Of a DNA stretch of 47,046 nt, positions 37,870 through 46,288 are shown piece after piece. Numbering within the stretch: position 1 is the stretch's first letter; each line of letters opens with the position of its first letter. This DNA is from Micromonospora arida (GTDB taxonomy: Bacteria; Actinomycetota; Actinomycetes; Mycobacteriales; Micromonosporaceae), in the NCBI RefSeq assembly GCF_003857035.1, contig NZ_QGSY01000139.1, positions 1-47,046 on the forward strand, written 5' to 3'. The notes beneath the pieces were generated by a model. It ran no database searches. It was given only the letters and a program-made list of their open reading frames with translations, and was not told the origin of the DNA. The position numbers were made by a program, and so were the translations under genes.

Positions 37870-38024
37870 GATCTCCCGCGCTGGGCTCAGCCGGTCCCGT
37901 CCCCGCCCTGTTCCGCGTCCGCGTCCGTCGCGGGACCGCGGACCTGACCCTGGGATGGATTCGGCCTACTCAACCCACTCGCGGGCCTCACATGTCGGCC
38001 GTCCCGCAGGGCACGGCGACCGGA

Positions 38025-38714
38025 CTACCGGACGGGGTGCGTGACTCTCTCGGTGGTCAGCCTGTCGGCCAGCCGGGCGGGGTCCTGATTGGCGCAGAGG
38101 ACCACGGTGGCGGCCCGGGTCAGCGGGGCCAGGAGCCAGTCGACCGGGTCGGGGTGCCGGGCGGCGTCGATGAGGACCCGAGCCCCGGGAAGGATGCCCA
38201 ACTCGGTGGCGCGGGCCTCGGCGCGACCCAGCAGGTGCGCGTCCGTGGGGCCCGGACCCGATTGCGGCGTGAAGTGGTCACCGTGTCCGCGTACTTCGAC
38301 GACGTAGTCGGCGAACCCGGGCGGCACCTGCCGAAGCGGGGCGGCGAGCGGGGCCAGCCCGAGGGCGTACCGCTCGTCGGCGGACCAGGACTGCGCCTCG
38401 TCGAACTGGTCGGCGGCAGCGAAGAGCACCCCCACGTCGCCCGGCGTGTCGACGACGCTCAGCTTGGCCGACCAGCAGGCCAGCAGCACCGCCGCGGTCT
38501 GCCAGTGTGGCGGCAGCAGCACGCCGGCCGGGGTGCCCGGCGCGAGGCCGACCTCGTCGACGAGGAGGTTGGCGGTCTTCGCCACCCAGTTCGCCAAGGT
38601 GACGCCGGAGAGTTCGGTGCGGTCGCCGGTGGCGTCGTCGTACCAGGTGAGCAGCGGTCGGGTCGGGTCGGTCGCGATCGCGTCGGCGAACACCCGGGCA
38701 ATGTTGTCGGCCAT
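38025..38714 (-). CDS. TIGR03089-family protein
   Basis: The 229-residue protein matches the actinobacterial TIGR03089 family. It looks like a shortened AMP-dependent synthetase: an N-terminal piece (R-P-L-L-T-W-Y-D-D-A-T-G-D-R-T-E-L-S) is present, but the adenylation P-loop and C-terminal domain are not. Function unknown. Start ATG 38714 gives the family N terminus; the frame to 38762 is open but unlikely. It is divergent from the glycosyltransferase and lies in a neighbourhood of GDP-mannose and F420 genes, an arrangement seen in other actinobacteria. Confidence 0.85.
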   Translation of the reverse strand: MADNIARVFADAIATDPTRPLLTWYDDATGDRTELSGVTLANWVAKTANLLVDEVGLAPGTPAGVLLPPHWQTAAVLLACWSAKLSVVDTPGDVGVLFAAADQFDEAQSWSADERYALGLAPLAAPLRQVPPGFADYVVEVRGHGDHFTPQSGPGPTDAHLLGRAEARATELGILPGARVLIDAARHPDPVDWLLAPLTRAATVVLCANQDPARLADRLTTERVTHPVR

Positions 38715-38810
38715 CGGCGCGAACGATACGCCCCCGCGGGCCGTACTCGATGACGATGACAAGTCGGCGTACCGTCGGGTCGCAGTCAGCGTCGGCCCCG
38801 CGCCCCGGCG

Positions 38811-38816
38811 TAGGCT
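38811..38816 (+). promoter_or_regulatory. Putative -10 box of the glycosyltransferase gene
   Basis: TAGGCT, the same hexamer as before purK and the final gene, lies 51 bases before the GTG at 38868, leaving room for a leader with AAGGAG. Confidence 0.35.
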
Positions 38817-38867
38817 TTACCCCCGGAGTGTTGTTCCCCACAGCCCGCCAGTACAAGGAGTCGCCCC

Positions 38868-40013
38868 GTGACCGCCGGTCGCCCGCCCCGCGTGCTCATC
38901 GACGCCACGAGTGTCCCCGCCGACCGTGGTGGTGTCGGTCGATACGTCGACGGTCTGCTCGGTGCCCTCGGCAAGGTGTGCGGGTCGGGGGTGGAGCTGG
39001 CAGTGGTCAGTCTCCGCACCGATCTGGAGCGTTACACCCGCATGCTGCCCGGCGCGGAGATCATCCCTGCCCCGGCCGCCGTGGCGCACCGCCCGGCCCG
39101 GCTCGCCTGGGAGCAGACCGGCCTGCCGCTGCTCGCTCAGCAGGTGGGCGCAGAGGTGCTGCACTCGCCCTTCTACACCTGCCCGCTGCGCGCCGGGTGT
39201 CCGGTCACGGTCACCGTGCACGACGCGACGTTCTTCACCGAGCCGGAGCATTACGACAAGTCGCGCCGCACGTTCTTCCGCAGCGCCATCAAGACCTCGT
39301 TGCGCCGCGCCGCCCGGGTGATCGTGCCCAGCAAGGCCACCCGGGACGAGCTGATCCGTCTGCTCGACGCCGACCCGACGCGGATCGACGTGGCCTATCA
39401 CGGCGTCGACCAGGCTGCCTTCCACGCTCCCACTGAGGAGGAGAAGGCCCGGGTACGTGCGCGTCTGGGGCTGGGCAACAGCAGCTACGTCGCCTTCCTC
39501 GGTGCCAAGGAGCCTCGCAAGAACGTGCCCAACCTGATCCGTGGGTGGGCGCGGGCGGTGGCTGACCGGGTCGACCCGCCGGCGCTGGTGATCGCCGGCG
39601 GGCAGGGGCACGACGAAGACATCGACCGGGCGGTGGCCGAGGTGCCGTCGCACCTGCGTCTGCTGCGCCCCGGCTACCTGCGCTACGGCGACCTGCCGGG
39701 TTTCCTCGGCGGTGCCCTGGTCGCCGCGTACCCGTCCTACGGCGAGGGGTTCGGTCTGCCGATCCTGGAGGCGATGGCGTGCGCCGCCCCGGTGCTGACC
39801 ACGCCCCGGCTCTCGCTGCCCGAGGTGGGCGGCGACGCGGTCGCGTACACCTCGGAAGACCCGGAGCAGATCGGCACCGACCTGGCCGCCCTGCTCGACG
39901 ACGAGCAGCGGCGGTTGTCGCTGGCGAAGGCGGGGTTCGACCGGGCCAAGGAGTTCACCTGGGAGTCCAGCGCCGAGGTGCACATCGCGGCGTGGAGTCG
40001 CGCCCGTTCCTGA
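38868..40013 (+). CDS. GT4-type glycosyltransferase
   Basis: The 381-residue protein has the two-Rossmann GT-B shape of family 4 glycosyltransferases. It has the G-G-V-G-R-Y loop near residues 21-26, H-S-P-F-Y-T, V-H-D-A-T-F-F, G-A-K-E-P-R-K-N, and the donor-binding motif E-G-F-G-L-P-I-L-E-A-M-A. It likely transfers a sugar from a nucleotide donor to a cell-envelope acceptor. The next gene makes GDP-mannose, so mannose is a reasonable guess for the donor. AAGGAG sits seven bases before the GTG start. It is probably co-transcribed with the guanylyltransferase gene 63 bases downstream. Confidence 0.9.
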   Translation: MTAGRPPRVLIDATSVPADRGGVGRYVDGLLGALGKVCGSGVELAVVSLRTDLERYTRMLPGAEIIPAPAAVAHRPARLAWEQTGLPLLAQQVGAEVLHSPFYTCPLRAGCPVTVTVHDATFFTEPEHYDKSRRTFFRSAIKTSLRRAARVIVPSKATRDELIRLLDADPTRIDVAYHGVDQAAFHAPTEEEKARVRARLGLGNSSYVAFLGAKEPRKNVPNLIRGWARAVADRVDPPALVIAGGQGHDEDIDRAVAEVPSHLRLLRPGYLRYGDLPGFLGGALVAAYPSYGEGFGLPILEAMACAAPVLTTPRLSLPEVGGDAVAYTSEDPEQIGTDLAALLDDEQRRLSLAKAGFDRAKEFTWESSAEVHIAAWSRARS

Positions 40014-40076
40014 TCCTCCGCGCCGCTGCGGGTGACCCGTGCCACTTTGGGCAGGTACGTCGGGCATGATGTGCGG

Positions 40077-41168
40077 ATGCTCTATGCGGTCATTCCGGCA
40101 GGTGGCAGTGGCACGAGGTTGTGGCCGTTGTCCCGCGCCGGCCATCCCAAGTTCCTGCACCCGCTGACCGGCACCAGCGCCTCGCTGCTCCAGGCGACCG
40201 TGGAACGGCTCGCGCCGCTGACCACACCGGATCGGACCCTTGTGGTCACCGGTGCCGCGCACGTCGCGGCGGTGGCACGGCAGCTGACCGTGCTACCGGA
40301 GGAGAACATCCTGGTCGAGCCCTCCCCCCGGGATTCCTGCGCGGCGATCGCGTTGGCCGCCGCGGTGATCGCGGCGCGTGACCCGAACGCGGTGATGGGC
40401 AGCTTCGCGGCCGACCACCTGATCCGCGACACGGACAGCTGGGTCTGCACGGTCCAGGAAGCGGTCCGCGGGGCCGAGCAGGGCCTGCTGATGACCGTCG
40501 GGATCACTCCGACCCGTGCGGAGACCGGCTACGGCTACCTGGAGACCGGCGACCCGACCGAGGGTGTGCCGTGGCGGCCGGTGGCCGAGTTCAAGGAGAA
40601 GCCGGCCGCCGAGGTCGCCGAGGCGTACGTCCGTTCGGGCCGGCACCTGTGGAACGCGAGCATGTTCGTGTGGCGGGTGGACGTCTTTCTCGCCGAGCTG
40701 GCTCGCCAGCAGCCGGCGCTGCACGCCGGCGTCGCCGCGATCGCCGCCGCCTGGGGCACCCCGGAGCAGGACGACGTCCTGGGCGCGATCTGGCCGACCC
40801 TGCCGAAGATCTCCGTCGACTACGCGGTGATGGAGGGTGCGGCCACGGCGGGTCGGGTCGCGACGGTGCCGGGCGACTTCGGCTGGAACGACGTCGGTGA
40901 CTTCCACACCCTGGGCGACGTGCTGCCGACCGACGACGCCGGCAACGTGGTGCTCGGCACGGAGGCCAAGCCGGGCGTGCTGCTGCGGGACAGCAGCAAC
41001 CTCGTGGTCGTGCCGCAGTCGGGTCGGTTGGTGGCCGTCCTCGGCCTGCGCGACCTGATCGTGGTGGACACCCCGGACGCGGTGCTGGTCTGCCCGCGCG
41101 ACCGGGCGCAAGACGTCAAGACGCTGGTCGACGAGCTCAAGGAGCGAGGCGAAGAGGGCTACGTCTGA
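40077..41168 (+). CDS. manC: Mannose-1-phosphate guanylyltransferase
   Basis: The 363-residue enzyme makes GDP-mannose from mannose-1-phosphate and GTP. It begins M-L-Y-A-V-I-P-A-G-G-S-G-T-R-L-W-P-L-S-R, the nucleotidyltransferase signature. It has F-A-A-D-H-L near residue 107 for the metal aspartate, E-F-K-E-K-P, and G-D-F-G-W-N-D-V-G-D of the mannose enzymes. It has only the transferase domain without the isomerase domain of bifunctional ManC. ATG 40077 is chosen by family start; GTG 40071 is also possible. Its 3' end overlaps the convergent Nudix gene by 32 bases. Product GDP-mannose probably feeds the upstream glycosyltransferase or other envelope mannosylation. Confidence 0.92.
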   Translation: MLYAVIPAGGSGTRLWPLSRAGHPKFLHPLTGTSASLLQATVERLAPLTTPDRTLVVTGAAHVAAVARQLTVLPEENILVEPSPRDSCAAIALAAAVIAARDPNAVMGSFAADHLIRDTDSWVCTVQEAVRGAEQGLLMTVGITPTRAETGYGYLETGDPTEGVPWRPVAEFKEKPAAEVAEAYVRSGRHLWNASMFVWRVDVFLAELARQQPALHAGVAAIAAAWGTPEQDDVLGAIWPTLPKISVDYAVMEGAATAGRVATVPGDFGWNDVGDFHTLGDVLPTDDAGNVVLGTEAKPGVLLRDSSNLVVVPQSGRLVAVLGLRDLIVVDTPDAVLVCPRDRAQDVKTLVDELKERGEEGYV

Positions 41169-41754
41169 GGGCGGCGAGGGCCGGTGCGACCAGTTGGACG
41201 GTCCCGCCGGCCAGCGGCTCGGGCAGCTGGTCCGGTGGGAACCAGCCCAGCTCCTCGGCCTCGTCGCTGACCTGCTCCACCGCCGAGGGCGGGGCGATCA
41301 CCGCGAACCGGACGTCGTGGTGCGCCGAGCCGCCCTGACACTGCACCTGGTGCACGTCCACGTCGATCGGCACCGGGTCGATGCGCAGGCCGGCGATCCC
41401 GGACTCCTCGGTGGCCTCCCGCAACGCGGCGGCGACCAGGGTCTGGTCGGTCGGCTCGCAGTGCCCGCCGAGCTGCACCCAACGCCCGAACTTGACGTGC
41501 AGGCAGAGCAGCACCCGGGAGCCGGTGGAGTCCAGCACCAACGCGCTGGCGGTGACGTGCCCCGGGCGGTGCTGTCGGCTCATCGCGACCGGGCCGGCGG
41601 CGAGCAGCGCGAGGGTCCGGTCCCGCGCGCTGGCCGCGTCCGGGCTGGTGGGCTGCCAGCCCTCCAGCAACGCGGTGGCGTCGGCGTGCAGCGCCCTGTA
41701 CGTCTCGGGGTCGGTCGTCTGGGCGGTCGGGCCGGTAATCACGGTGTCGGGCAC
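41137..41754 (-). CDS. Nudix hydrolase
   Basis: The 205-residue protein has a Nudix box in the region G-G-H-C-E-P through L-R-E-A-T-E-E-S-G-I. The R-E-x2-x-E-E-x-G core that binds metal is intact. The earlier glutamate of the consensus is replaced by Gln in the D-Q-T-L stretch, which is tolerated in several subfamilies. It would hydrolyse a nucleoside diphosphate linked to another group; the substrate is unknown. The GTG at 41754 is 39 bases from the divergent gene start at 41794. The 3' end overlaps manC by 32 bases in convergent orientation. Confidence 0.88.
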   Translation of the reverse strand: MPDTVITGPTAQTTDPETYRALHADATALLEGWQPTSPDAASARDRTLALLAAGPVAMSRQHRPGHVTASALVLDSTGSRVLLCLHVKFGRWVQLGGHCEPTDQTLVAAALREATEESGIAGLRIDPVPIDVDVHQVQCQGGSAHHDVRFAVIAPPSAVEQVSDEAEELGWFPPDQLPEPLAGGTVQLVAPALAALRRSPLRLAP

Positions 41755-41793
41755 CCCGCCACTGTACGAGCGTGTGCTCCGTACGCTGGCTCG

Positions 41794-42840
41794 GTGACCC
41801 TGCGACTCGTCGAATTCGTGGTGGCCGGTAACGAGGCCAGCGATCTGCTGCCGGTGCGGTCGGCGGCGCTGCTGCGCGCGTACGGTGCCCGGCGGGGCTT
41901 CTGGACCGTGCTGGACGAGGGGCCGGTGGAGCGCTGCCTCGCGCTGCTGCTGGAGCGCGACGACGGGGAGTGGACGGCCCTGCACGTGCTGGCGGACGCC
42001 GGTGTGGAGAACGGGCGGACCGAGGACGGCGAGGCGCTCGCCCACCACGACGGCTGGGTGTACGTCTTCGGCTCCCACTTCGGCTCGAAGGCTGGCCCGC
42101 TGCGACCTCGACGCGCCTTCGTGGCCCGGTTCCGCGAGGACGATGCGGCGGTCGGGCCGGTGCCGGTGCACGTGGTGCGCAACTCGTTTCGACTGCACCG
42201 GGCGGTGAACGATGCTCTCGCCGCAGCGCCGTTGACCCTCCTGCCGGCGGGGGAGCAGGTGCGGGAGCGGTTCATCGTGGAGACGCTGGCCCGGGGGACC
42301 GTCCGGGAGAAGAGCTGGGTGAGCCGGTTGGCCCCGGGCGACCTGCCGTTGAACGTGGAGGCGGCGGCGTTCACCCCGGCCGGGACGGTGCTGCTCGGGC
42401 TGCGTTTCCCGGTCACCGATGCCGGTGAGCCGATCCTGGTCGAGGTGGCCGGGGTGCCGGGCATGTTCACCGCCGAACGGGCGTGGCCGCGGGCGCTGGG
42501 CGCGTACGTGTTGACCGCTGTCACTCCGCCGGGGCAGCTGACCGGCTTCCGCGCGATCACCCCGACGGTGGACGGCGGGTACGCGGCCGTGATCGGGTCG
42601 ATCGACGCGTTGGGCAAGGGGTCGGTCCTGCTCGACGACCATCCGGGTGGGGGTGCGGTCACCTCCCGGCACGTCCGCTTCCGGCTCACCGGCGGCGAGG
42701 CGGGCGACGGGCGGCGGATCGTCGGGGAGCAGGTGGCGGACCTGGCCCCGTTCCACCACGTCGAGGGGGTGGCGGAGCTGGACGGACGGTCGTTCTACGT
42801 CACGGACGAGGACCATCGGGTCGCGCTCTGGGTCGGCTGA
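41794..42840 (+). CDS. Uncharacterised protein, possibly DUF3616-like
   Basis: The 348-residue protein has no signal peptide or clear membrane helices. It contains V-Y-V-F-G-S-H-F-G-S-K near residues 88-98 and repeated beta-rich segments with Gly-Asp-Gly turns, suggesting a beta-propeller. The pattern of a G-S-H motif after an E-A-L stretch resembles DUF3616 proteins, but I am not sure. GTG 41794 is the only start before the conserved-looking region. The frame back to 41194 runs opposite the Nudix gene and is not real. Divergent from the Nudix gene, so the two may share control. Confidence 0.7.
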   Translation: MTLRLVEFVVAGNEASDLLPVRSAALLRAYGARRGFWTVLDEGPVERCLALLLERDDGEWTALHVLADAGVENGRTEDGEALAHHDGWVYVFGSHFGSKAGPLRPRRAFVARFREDDAAVGPVPVHVVRNSFRLHRAVNDALAAAPLTLLPAGEQVRERFIVETLARGTVREKSWVSRLAPGDLPLNVEAAAFTPAGTVLLGLRFPVTDAGEPILVEVAGVPGMFTAERAWPRALGAYVLTAVTPPGQLTGFRAITPTVDGGYAAVIGSIDALGKGSVLLDDHPGGGAVTSRHVRFRLTGGEAGDGRRIVGEQVADLAPFHHVEGVAELDGRSFYVTDEDHRVALWVG

Positions 42841-42862
42841 GCCGGCGCGGGGGCGGGATGAC

Positions 42863-42913
42863 CGGACGGCACCTCCGCGGAGCAAGGGCCGCAGACCCTC
42901 GTGGTGCCGTCCG
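42863..42913 (+). terminator. Hairpin downstream of the uncharacterised gene
   Basis: An 11-bp perfect inverted repeat (42863-42873 with 42903-42913) with a 29-base loop is followed directly by a second 7-bp hairpin (42917-42923 with 42927-42933). Both lie 22-93 bases after the stop at 42840. Confidence 0.5.
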
Positions 42914-43118
42914 ATCACCGGGGCCTCCCCGGTCCCGGTGCCCCGGCAGCACAGGCGTCAAGGACGCGCGGCGCCGTGTTCGGGCATGGGAAGCATGCCC
43001 AACCGGCACCGGAAGCGTCGAGGTTTTTCATTCCAGGCTTAAAGATGGAGATTACTGCCGGCCAGGTAGAGTCGAACGGTCAACCGGCATCCCCCTGCCG
43101 GCGACACGGGAGCGCTCC

Positions 43119-44111
43119 ATGCTGAAGATCCACTTTTCTGGGGAGGACATCCTCCGGACCCGGGTGGCACCGGCGGCGGACCCGGTCTGGGAGCTGGTCC
43201 TCAGCCTGCACGTGCTGCGCGGTCGCACCCGCGACCCGCTGACGGCCAACTGGCGGCGCAGTGTGGCCCGAGATCTGCGCCAGGACTCCGGCTCCGAGCA
43301 GCTCCGGCTGCTCTTCGCGTTGAACCCGCCGCGTGGCTACTTCCCCGACTTCCTCACCCCGTACGCCAGTGTCGAGGGCTTCGAGGCCGGGATGGACGCG
43401 CTCCGCAGTACCCCCGTCGAGTTGCTGCAACGGGACCTGAGCGTCCTGGCCGCCGAGAATCAGCTGCCATCCTCCGCGGCCGCGCTCGGTCGGGGTGAGG
43501 TGTCGGCGCTGCACCACCTGGCCGAATCGATGGAGCAGTACCGGTTGCTGGCGATCAGCCCGTACTGGAGCCGGATCCAGGCCGCGGTCGCGGCGGACCG
43601 CGCACGACGAGCGCGGGCGCTGCTCGACGGCGGCGTCGAGGGCCTGCTCACCAGCCTCCGGCCGGCACTGCGCTGGGAGAGCGGGGTGCTGGAGGTCCGC
43701 AGTTACCCGCACAGCCGGGAGCTGCACCTGGACGGCCGTGGGCTGCTGCTGGTGCCGTCGTTCTTCTGCGCGGCCACCCCGGTCGCACTGCTCGACCCGG
43801 CGCTGCCACCGGTGCTGGTCTACCCGGTGGACCGGCTGGGCGCGCTGGTCTCCGCCGACGCCAGCGCCGCGTCCGGTGCTGCCCGCGAATCACTCTCCGC
43901 GCTGCTGGGCCGCACCAGGGCGGCGGTGTTGCAGGCCAGCGACGAGGGCTGCACCACCGGGGAAGTCGCCCGCCAGCTCAACATCTCACCGGCGGCGGCG
44001 AGCCAGCACGCCACGGTGCTGCGCAACGCTGGCCTGCTGGTCAGCCACCGCGAACGCAACAGCGTGCTGCACACGTTGACCCCGCTGGGCCGGGCCATGC
44101 TGGACACGTGA
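43119..44111 (+). CDS. ArsR-type transcriptional regulator with DUF5937 domain
   Basis: The 330-residue protein starts with a long N-terminal region like DUF5937 (about 1-240), which begins M-L-K-I-H-F-S-G-E-D-I-L-R-T-R-V. It ends with a winged helix (about 260-330): T-T-G-E-V-A-R-Q-L-N-I-S-P-A-A-A-S-Q-H is the recognition helix region. Such proteins are common in actinomycetes and usually repress nearby or export genes; the ligand is unknown. GGGAG lies six bases before the ATG at 43119; the frame further upstream is noise. A relatively A/T-rich stretch at 43020-43080 may hold its promoter. No obvious target operator was found. Confidence 0.87.
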   Translation: MLKIHFSGEDILRTRVAPAADPVWELVLSLHVLRGRTRDPLTANWRRSVARDLRQDSGSEQLRLLFALNPPRGYFPDFLTPYASVEGFEAGMDALRSTPVELLQRDLSVLAAENQLPSSAAALGRGEVSALHHLAESMEQYRLLAISPYWSRIQAAVAADRARRARALLDGGVEGLLTSLRPALRWESGVLEVRSYPHSRELHLDGRGLLLVPSFFCAATPVALLDPALPPVLVYPVDRLGALVSADASAASGAARESLSALLGRTRAAVLQASDEGCTTGEVARQLNISPAAASQHATVLRNAGLLVSHRERNSVLHTLTPLGRAMLDT

Positions 44112-44131
44112 CCCGGCCGTTCGCACAGGCC

Positions 44132-44165
44132 GAGGACGGCGCTACACGCTGAGGACGGCGCTACA
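44132..44165. repeat. Tandem 15-base direct repeat at the cofE stop codon
   Basis: GAGGACGGCGCTACA occurs at 44132-44146 and again at 44151-44165. The second copy covers the cofE stop codon (TAG on the minus strand). The first copy repeats this end just outside the gene. Confidence 0.7.
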
Positions 44166-45246
44166 GGGCGAGCGCGGCGCTCGCCGGGCTGCCGGGCGGT
44201 GGCGGCAACAGGGTCGACCCGACGCCCTGGGCGGCCAGGGCGACGCGCAGCCGGTGCAGGTCGGCGCCGAAGCGGACCAGACCGAGCGGCTCGACGGGCG
44301 TCGGGGCCGAGCCGAGCAGCAGGTCGGCGCCGTCCGGCCACCCGGGCATCTCGGCGACCAGACCGGCGCGTACCTCGGCCTCGTCGACCAGGGTGAAGAC
44401 CGTGCCAGGGGCGACCACCCCGGCGACCGCGTCGATCGCCCGTCGCACCGCGGTCAGGTCGGCCGGTGTCGGGCCGGGACCGTCGGCCAGGGTGGCGGCG
44501 TCGGAGAGCCCGGCGGCGCGGGCCTCGGCGGTACCGAGCGAGAACAGGTCCTGCGCCGCGTCGCGGATCAGCGCCCGCGCGCCACCGGCGTCGTCCGGGG
44601 TGGTGGCCGGCAGGTAGCCCCGCACCACCGCGACGGGGACCTGATCGCACTTGCCCTTGATCAGCTCGCCGGCACCCGCCAGCTCGTCCACCACGGCCAT
44701 CTGGGTCAACTGCAACTCGTTGCCGTACGGGTCGACCTCGCCCCGGTGGTCGCGGATGGCCGGCATCCCGGCCACCCCGAGCGCCACGTCGGTGAGCCCG
44801 TTGCGCCAGGGCCGGCCCATCGTGTCGCTGATGATCACGGCCAGGTCCAGGTCGTAGCGCTCCCGCAGCGCGTCCCGCAGAGCCCGCGCCGAGGCGTCCG
44901 GGTCGACCGGCAGCAGCACCAGCCGGGTCTTGTCCACGTTCGACGCGTCGATCCCGGCCGAGGCCATGACGAAGCCGTGGTGGGTCTGCACGATCCGGGT
45001 CGCTCCCCGGCTGGCGACCACCCGGGCGGTCTCACCGGCCAGGACCTCGTCCCGGGCGGCCAGCCGTTCCGGCCCGTCCGCCGGCACGTCGACGAGCCGC
45101 CCCTCCGCCTTGGAAACGATCTTGCTGGTAACCACCAGCACGTCGCCGTTGCGCAGCCACGGCGCGGCGGTCGCGATCACCGCGGCCAGGTCGTCACCCT
45201 CGGTCACGTGGCCGATGCCGAGCACCGGCAGAATCTCCAGTCTCAC
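44161..45246 (-). CDS. cofE: Coenzyme F420-0:L-glutamate ligase with shortened C-terminal domain
   Basis: The enzyme adds L-glutamate residues to F420-0 (or its dehydro form) using GTP. The first 245 of 361 residues form the CofE domain. Visible motifs are P-V-L-G-I-G-H-V-T-E-G-D-D-L at the start, the T-S-K-I-V-S-K-A-E-G-R nucleotide loop, and S-D-T-M-G-R-P-W-R-N-G. Mycobacterial FbiB is about 448 residues because a C-terminal FMN nitroreductase domain reduces dehydro-F420-0. Here only about 115 residues follow and they match that domain weakly (V-A-L-A-A-Q-G-V-G-S), so it is probably degenerate or absent. GTG 45246 overlaps the cofD stop by four bases. Confidence 0.88.
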   Translation of the reverse strand: MRLEILPVLGIGHVTEGDDLAAVIATAAPWLRNGDVLVVTSKIVSKAEGRLVDVPADGPERLAARDEVLAGETARVVASRGATRIVQTHHGFVMASAGIDASNVDKTRLVLLPVDPDASARALRDALRERYDLDLAVIISDTMGRPWRNGLTDVALGVAGMPAIRDHRGEVDPYGNELQLTQMAVVDELAGAGELIKGKCDQVPVAVVRGYLPATTPDDAGGARALIRDAAQDLFSLGTAEARAAGLSDAATLADGPGPTPADLTAVRRAIDAVAGVVAPGTVFTLVDEAEVRAGLVAEMPGWPDGADLLLGSAPTPVEPLGLVRFGADLHRLRVALAAQGVGSTLLPPPPGSPASAALAL

Positions 45247-46190
45247 GTCAACTCCACCGCGGCGCGGACCATGGCCGCCGTCGCCGCCTCGTCGGTCATC
45301 CGCAGCGGCACCGCGCGGACCGTCACCTCGGGCACCACCGTGCCCGCGTCCTCCTCGGCCACCAGCCAACCGTCGAGCAGGCCACCGCTCGCCCGGCCGC
45401 CGTAGAGCCGACCCACCCCCGCCGCGCTGCACTCCACACCGAGCACGGCCAGGCAACGGTCGGCCATCCCCCGCACCGGCGCGCCGCCGATGATCGGGGA
45501 GACACCCACCACCGGCGCCGGGCTGTCCGCCACCGCCGCACGCAGCCCGGGTACGGCCAGCACCGGCGCGACGCTCACCACCGGGTTGCTCGGCGCGATC
45601 AGCACCAGGTCGGCCGAGGCGATCGCGTCCAGCACCCCGGGGGCCGGCTTCGCCGTCTCCGCGCCGACGAACACGAAACGGTGCGTGAGGATGTCGGCCC
45701 GGTACCGCACCCACCACTCCTGGAAGTGGATCGCGCGCTGACCCTGGTCGTCCTCCACCACGGCATGGGTCTCCAGGCGGTCGTCCGTCGCCGGCAACAG
45801 GCGTACGCCCGGCTCCCAGCGACTGGCCAGCGCCTCGGTGACCGCGCTCAACGGGTAACCGCCGTTGAGCATGGTGCTGCGGACCAGGTGGGTGGCGATG
45901 TCCTTGTCGCCGAGGCCGAACCAGGTCGGCTCCGCCCCGTACGAGGCCAACTCCTGTTTGACCGTCCAACTCTCGCCGACCCGACCCCAGCCCCGTTCCG
46001 GGTCGGCGCCCCCGCCGAGCGTGTACATGACGCTGTCCAGATCGGGGCAGATCTTCAACCCGTGTAACCACAGGTCGTCGCCGACGTTGACCACGGCGGT
46101 CACCTCCGCGCCGACGTCACGGGCGTACGCCCGGACCCCGAGCAGGAACCGAGCGCCGCCGATGCCGCCGGCCAGAACCACGATGCGCAT
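45243..46190 (-). CDS. cofD: 2-phospho-L-lactate/phosphoenolpyruvyl transferase CofD (FbiA)
   Basis: The 315-residue protein moves the phosphoenolpyruvyl or phospholactyl group from its guanylylated donor to Fo, giving F420-0 or dehydro-F420-0. It begins M-R-I-V-V-L-A-G-G-I-G-G-A-R-F-L-L-G. It has V-N-V-G-D-D-L-W-L-H-G-L-K-I-C-P-D-L-D-S, G-D-K-D-I-A-T-H, and the P-S-N-P-V-V-S-V substrate loop. ATG 46190 is chosen because GAGG lies nine bases upstream; ATG 46199 is adjacent to that site. It is translationally coupled to cofE, as in other actinobacteria. Confidence 0.93.
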   Translation of the reverse strand: MRIVVLAGGIGGARFLLGVRAYARDVGAEVTAVVNVGDDLWLHGLKICPDLDSVMYTLGGGADPERGWGRVGESWTVKQELASYGAEPTWFGLGDKDIATHLVRSTMLNGGYPLSAVTEALASRWEPGVRLLPATDDRLETHAVVEDDQGQRAIHFQEWWVRYRADILTHRFVFVGAETAKPAPGVLDAIASADLVLIAPSNPVVSVAPVLAVPGLRAAVADSPAPVVGVSPIIGGAPVRGMADRCLAVLGVECSAAGVGRLYGGRASGGLLDGWLVAEEDAGTVVPEVTVRAVPLRMTDEAATAAMVRAAVELT

Positions 46191-46243
46191 GTCGACCATC
46201 CTCGCGCACGTGACGCCTCCGATCGGTGGGTGGCCCGGGAGAC

Positions 46244-46249
46244 TAGGCT
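46244..46249 (+). promoter_or_regulatory. Putative -10 box of the repeat-tail membrane protein gene
   Basis: TAGGCT lies 39 bases before the GTG at 46289, with GAGGGGG available as ribosome site. This region also separates the gene from divergent cofD. Confidence 0.35.
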
Positions 46250-46288
46250 CACGTGCGCCCTGTCCGTTCATGCCCTGAGGGGGAGCTC

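Noticed and set aside
37917..37943. Terminator between acetoacetyl-CoA synthetase and TIGR03089 genes
   Set aside because: Only a 7-bp stem with a 13-base loop and no T-run; too weak in G/C-rich DNA to report as a feature.
42483..43118. Upstream extension of the DUF5937 regulator
   Set aside because: The frame crosses the end of the previous gene and two hairpins; the ribosome site and family start are at 43119.
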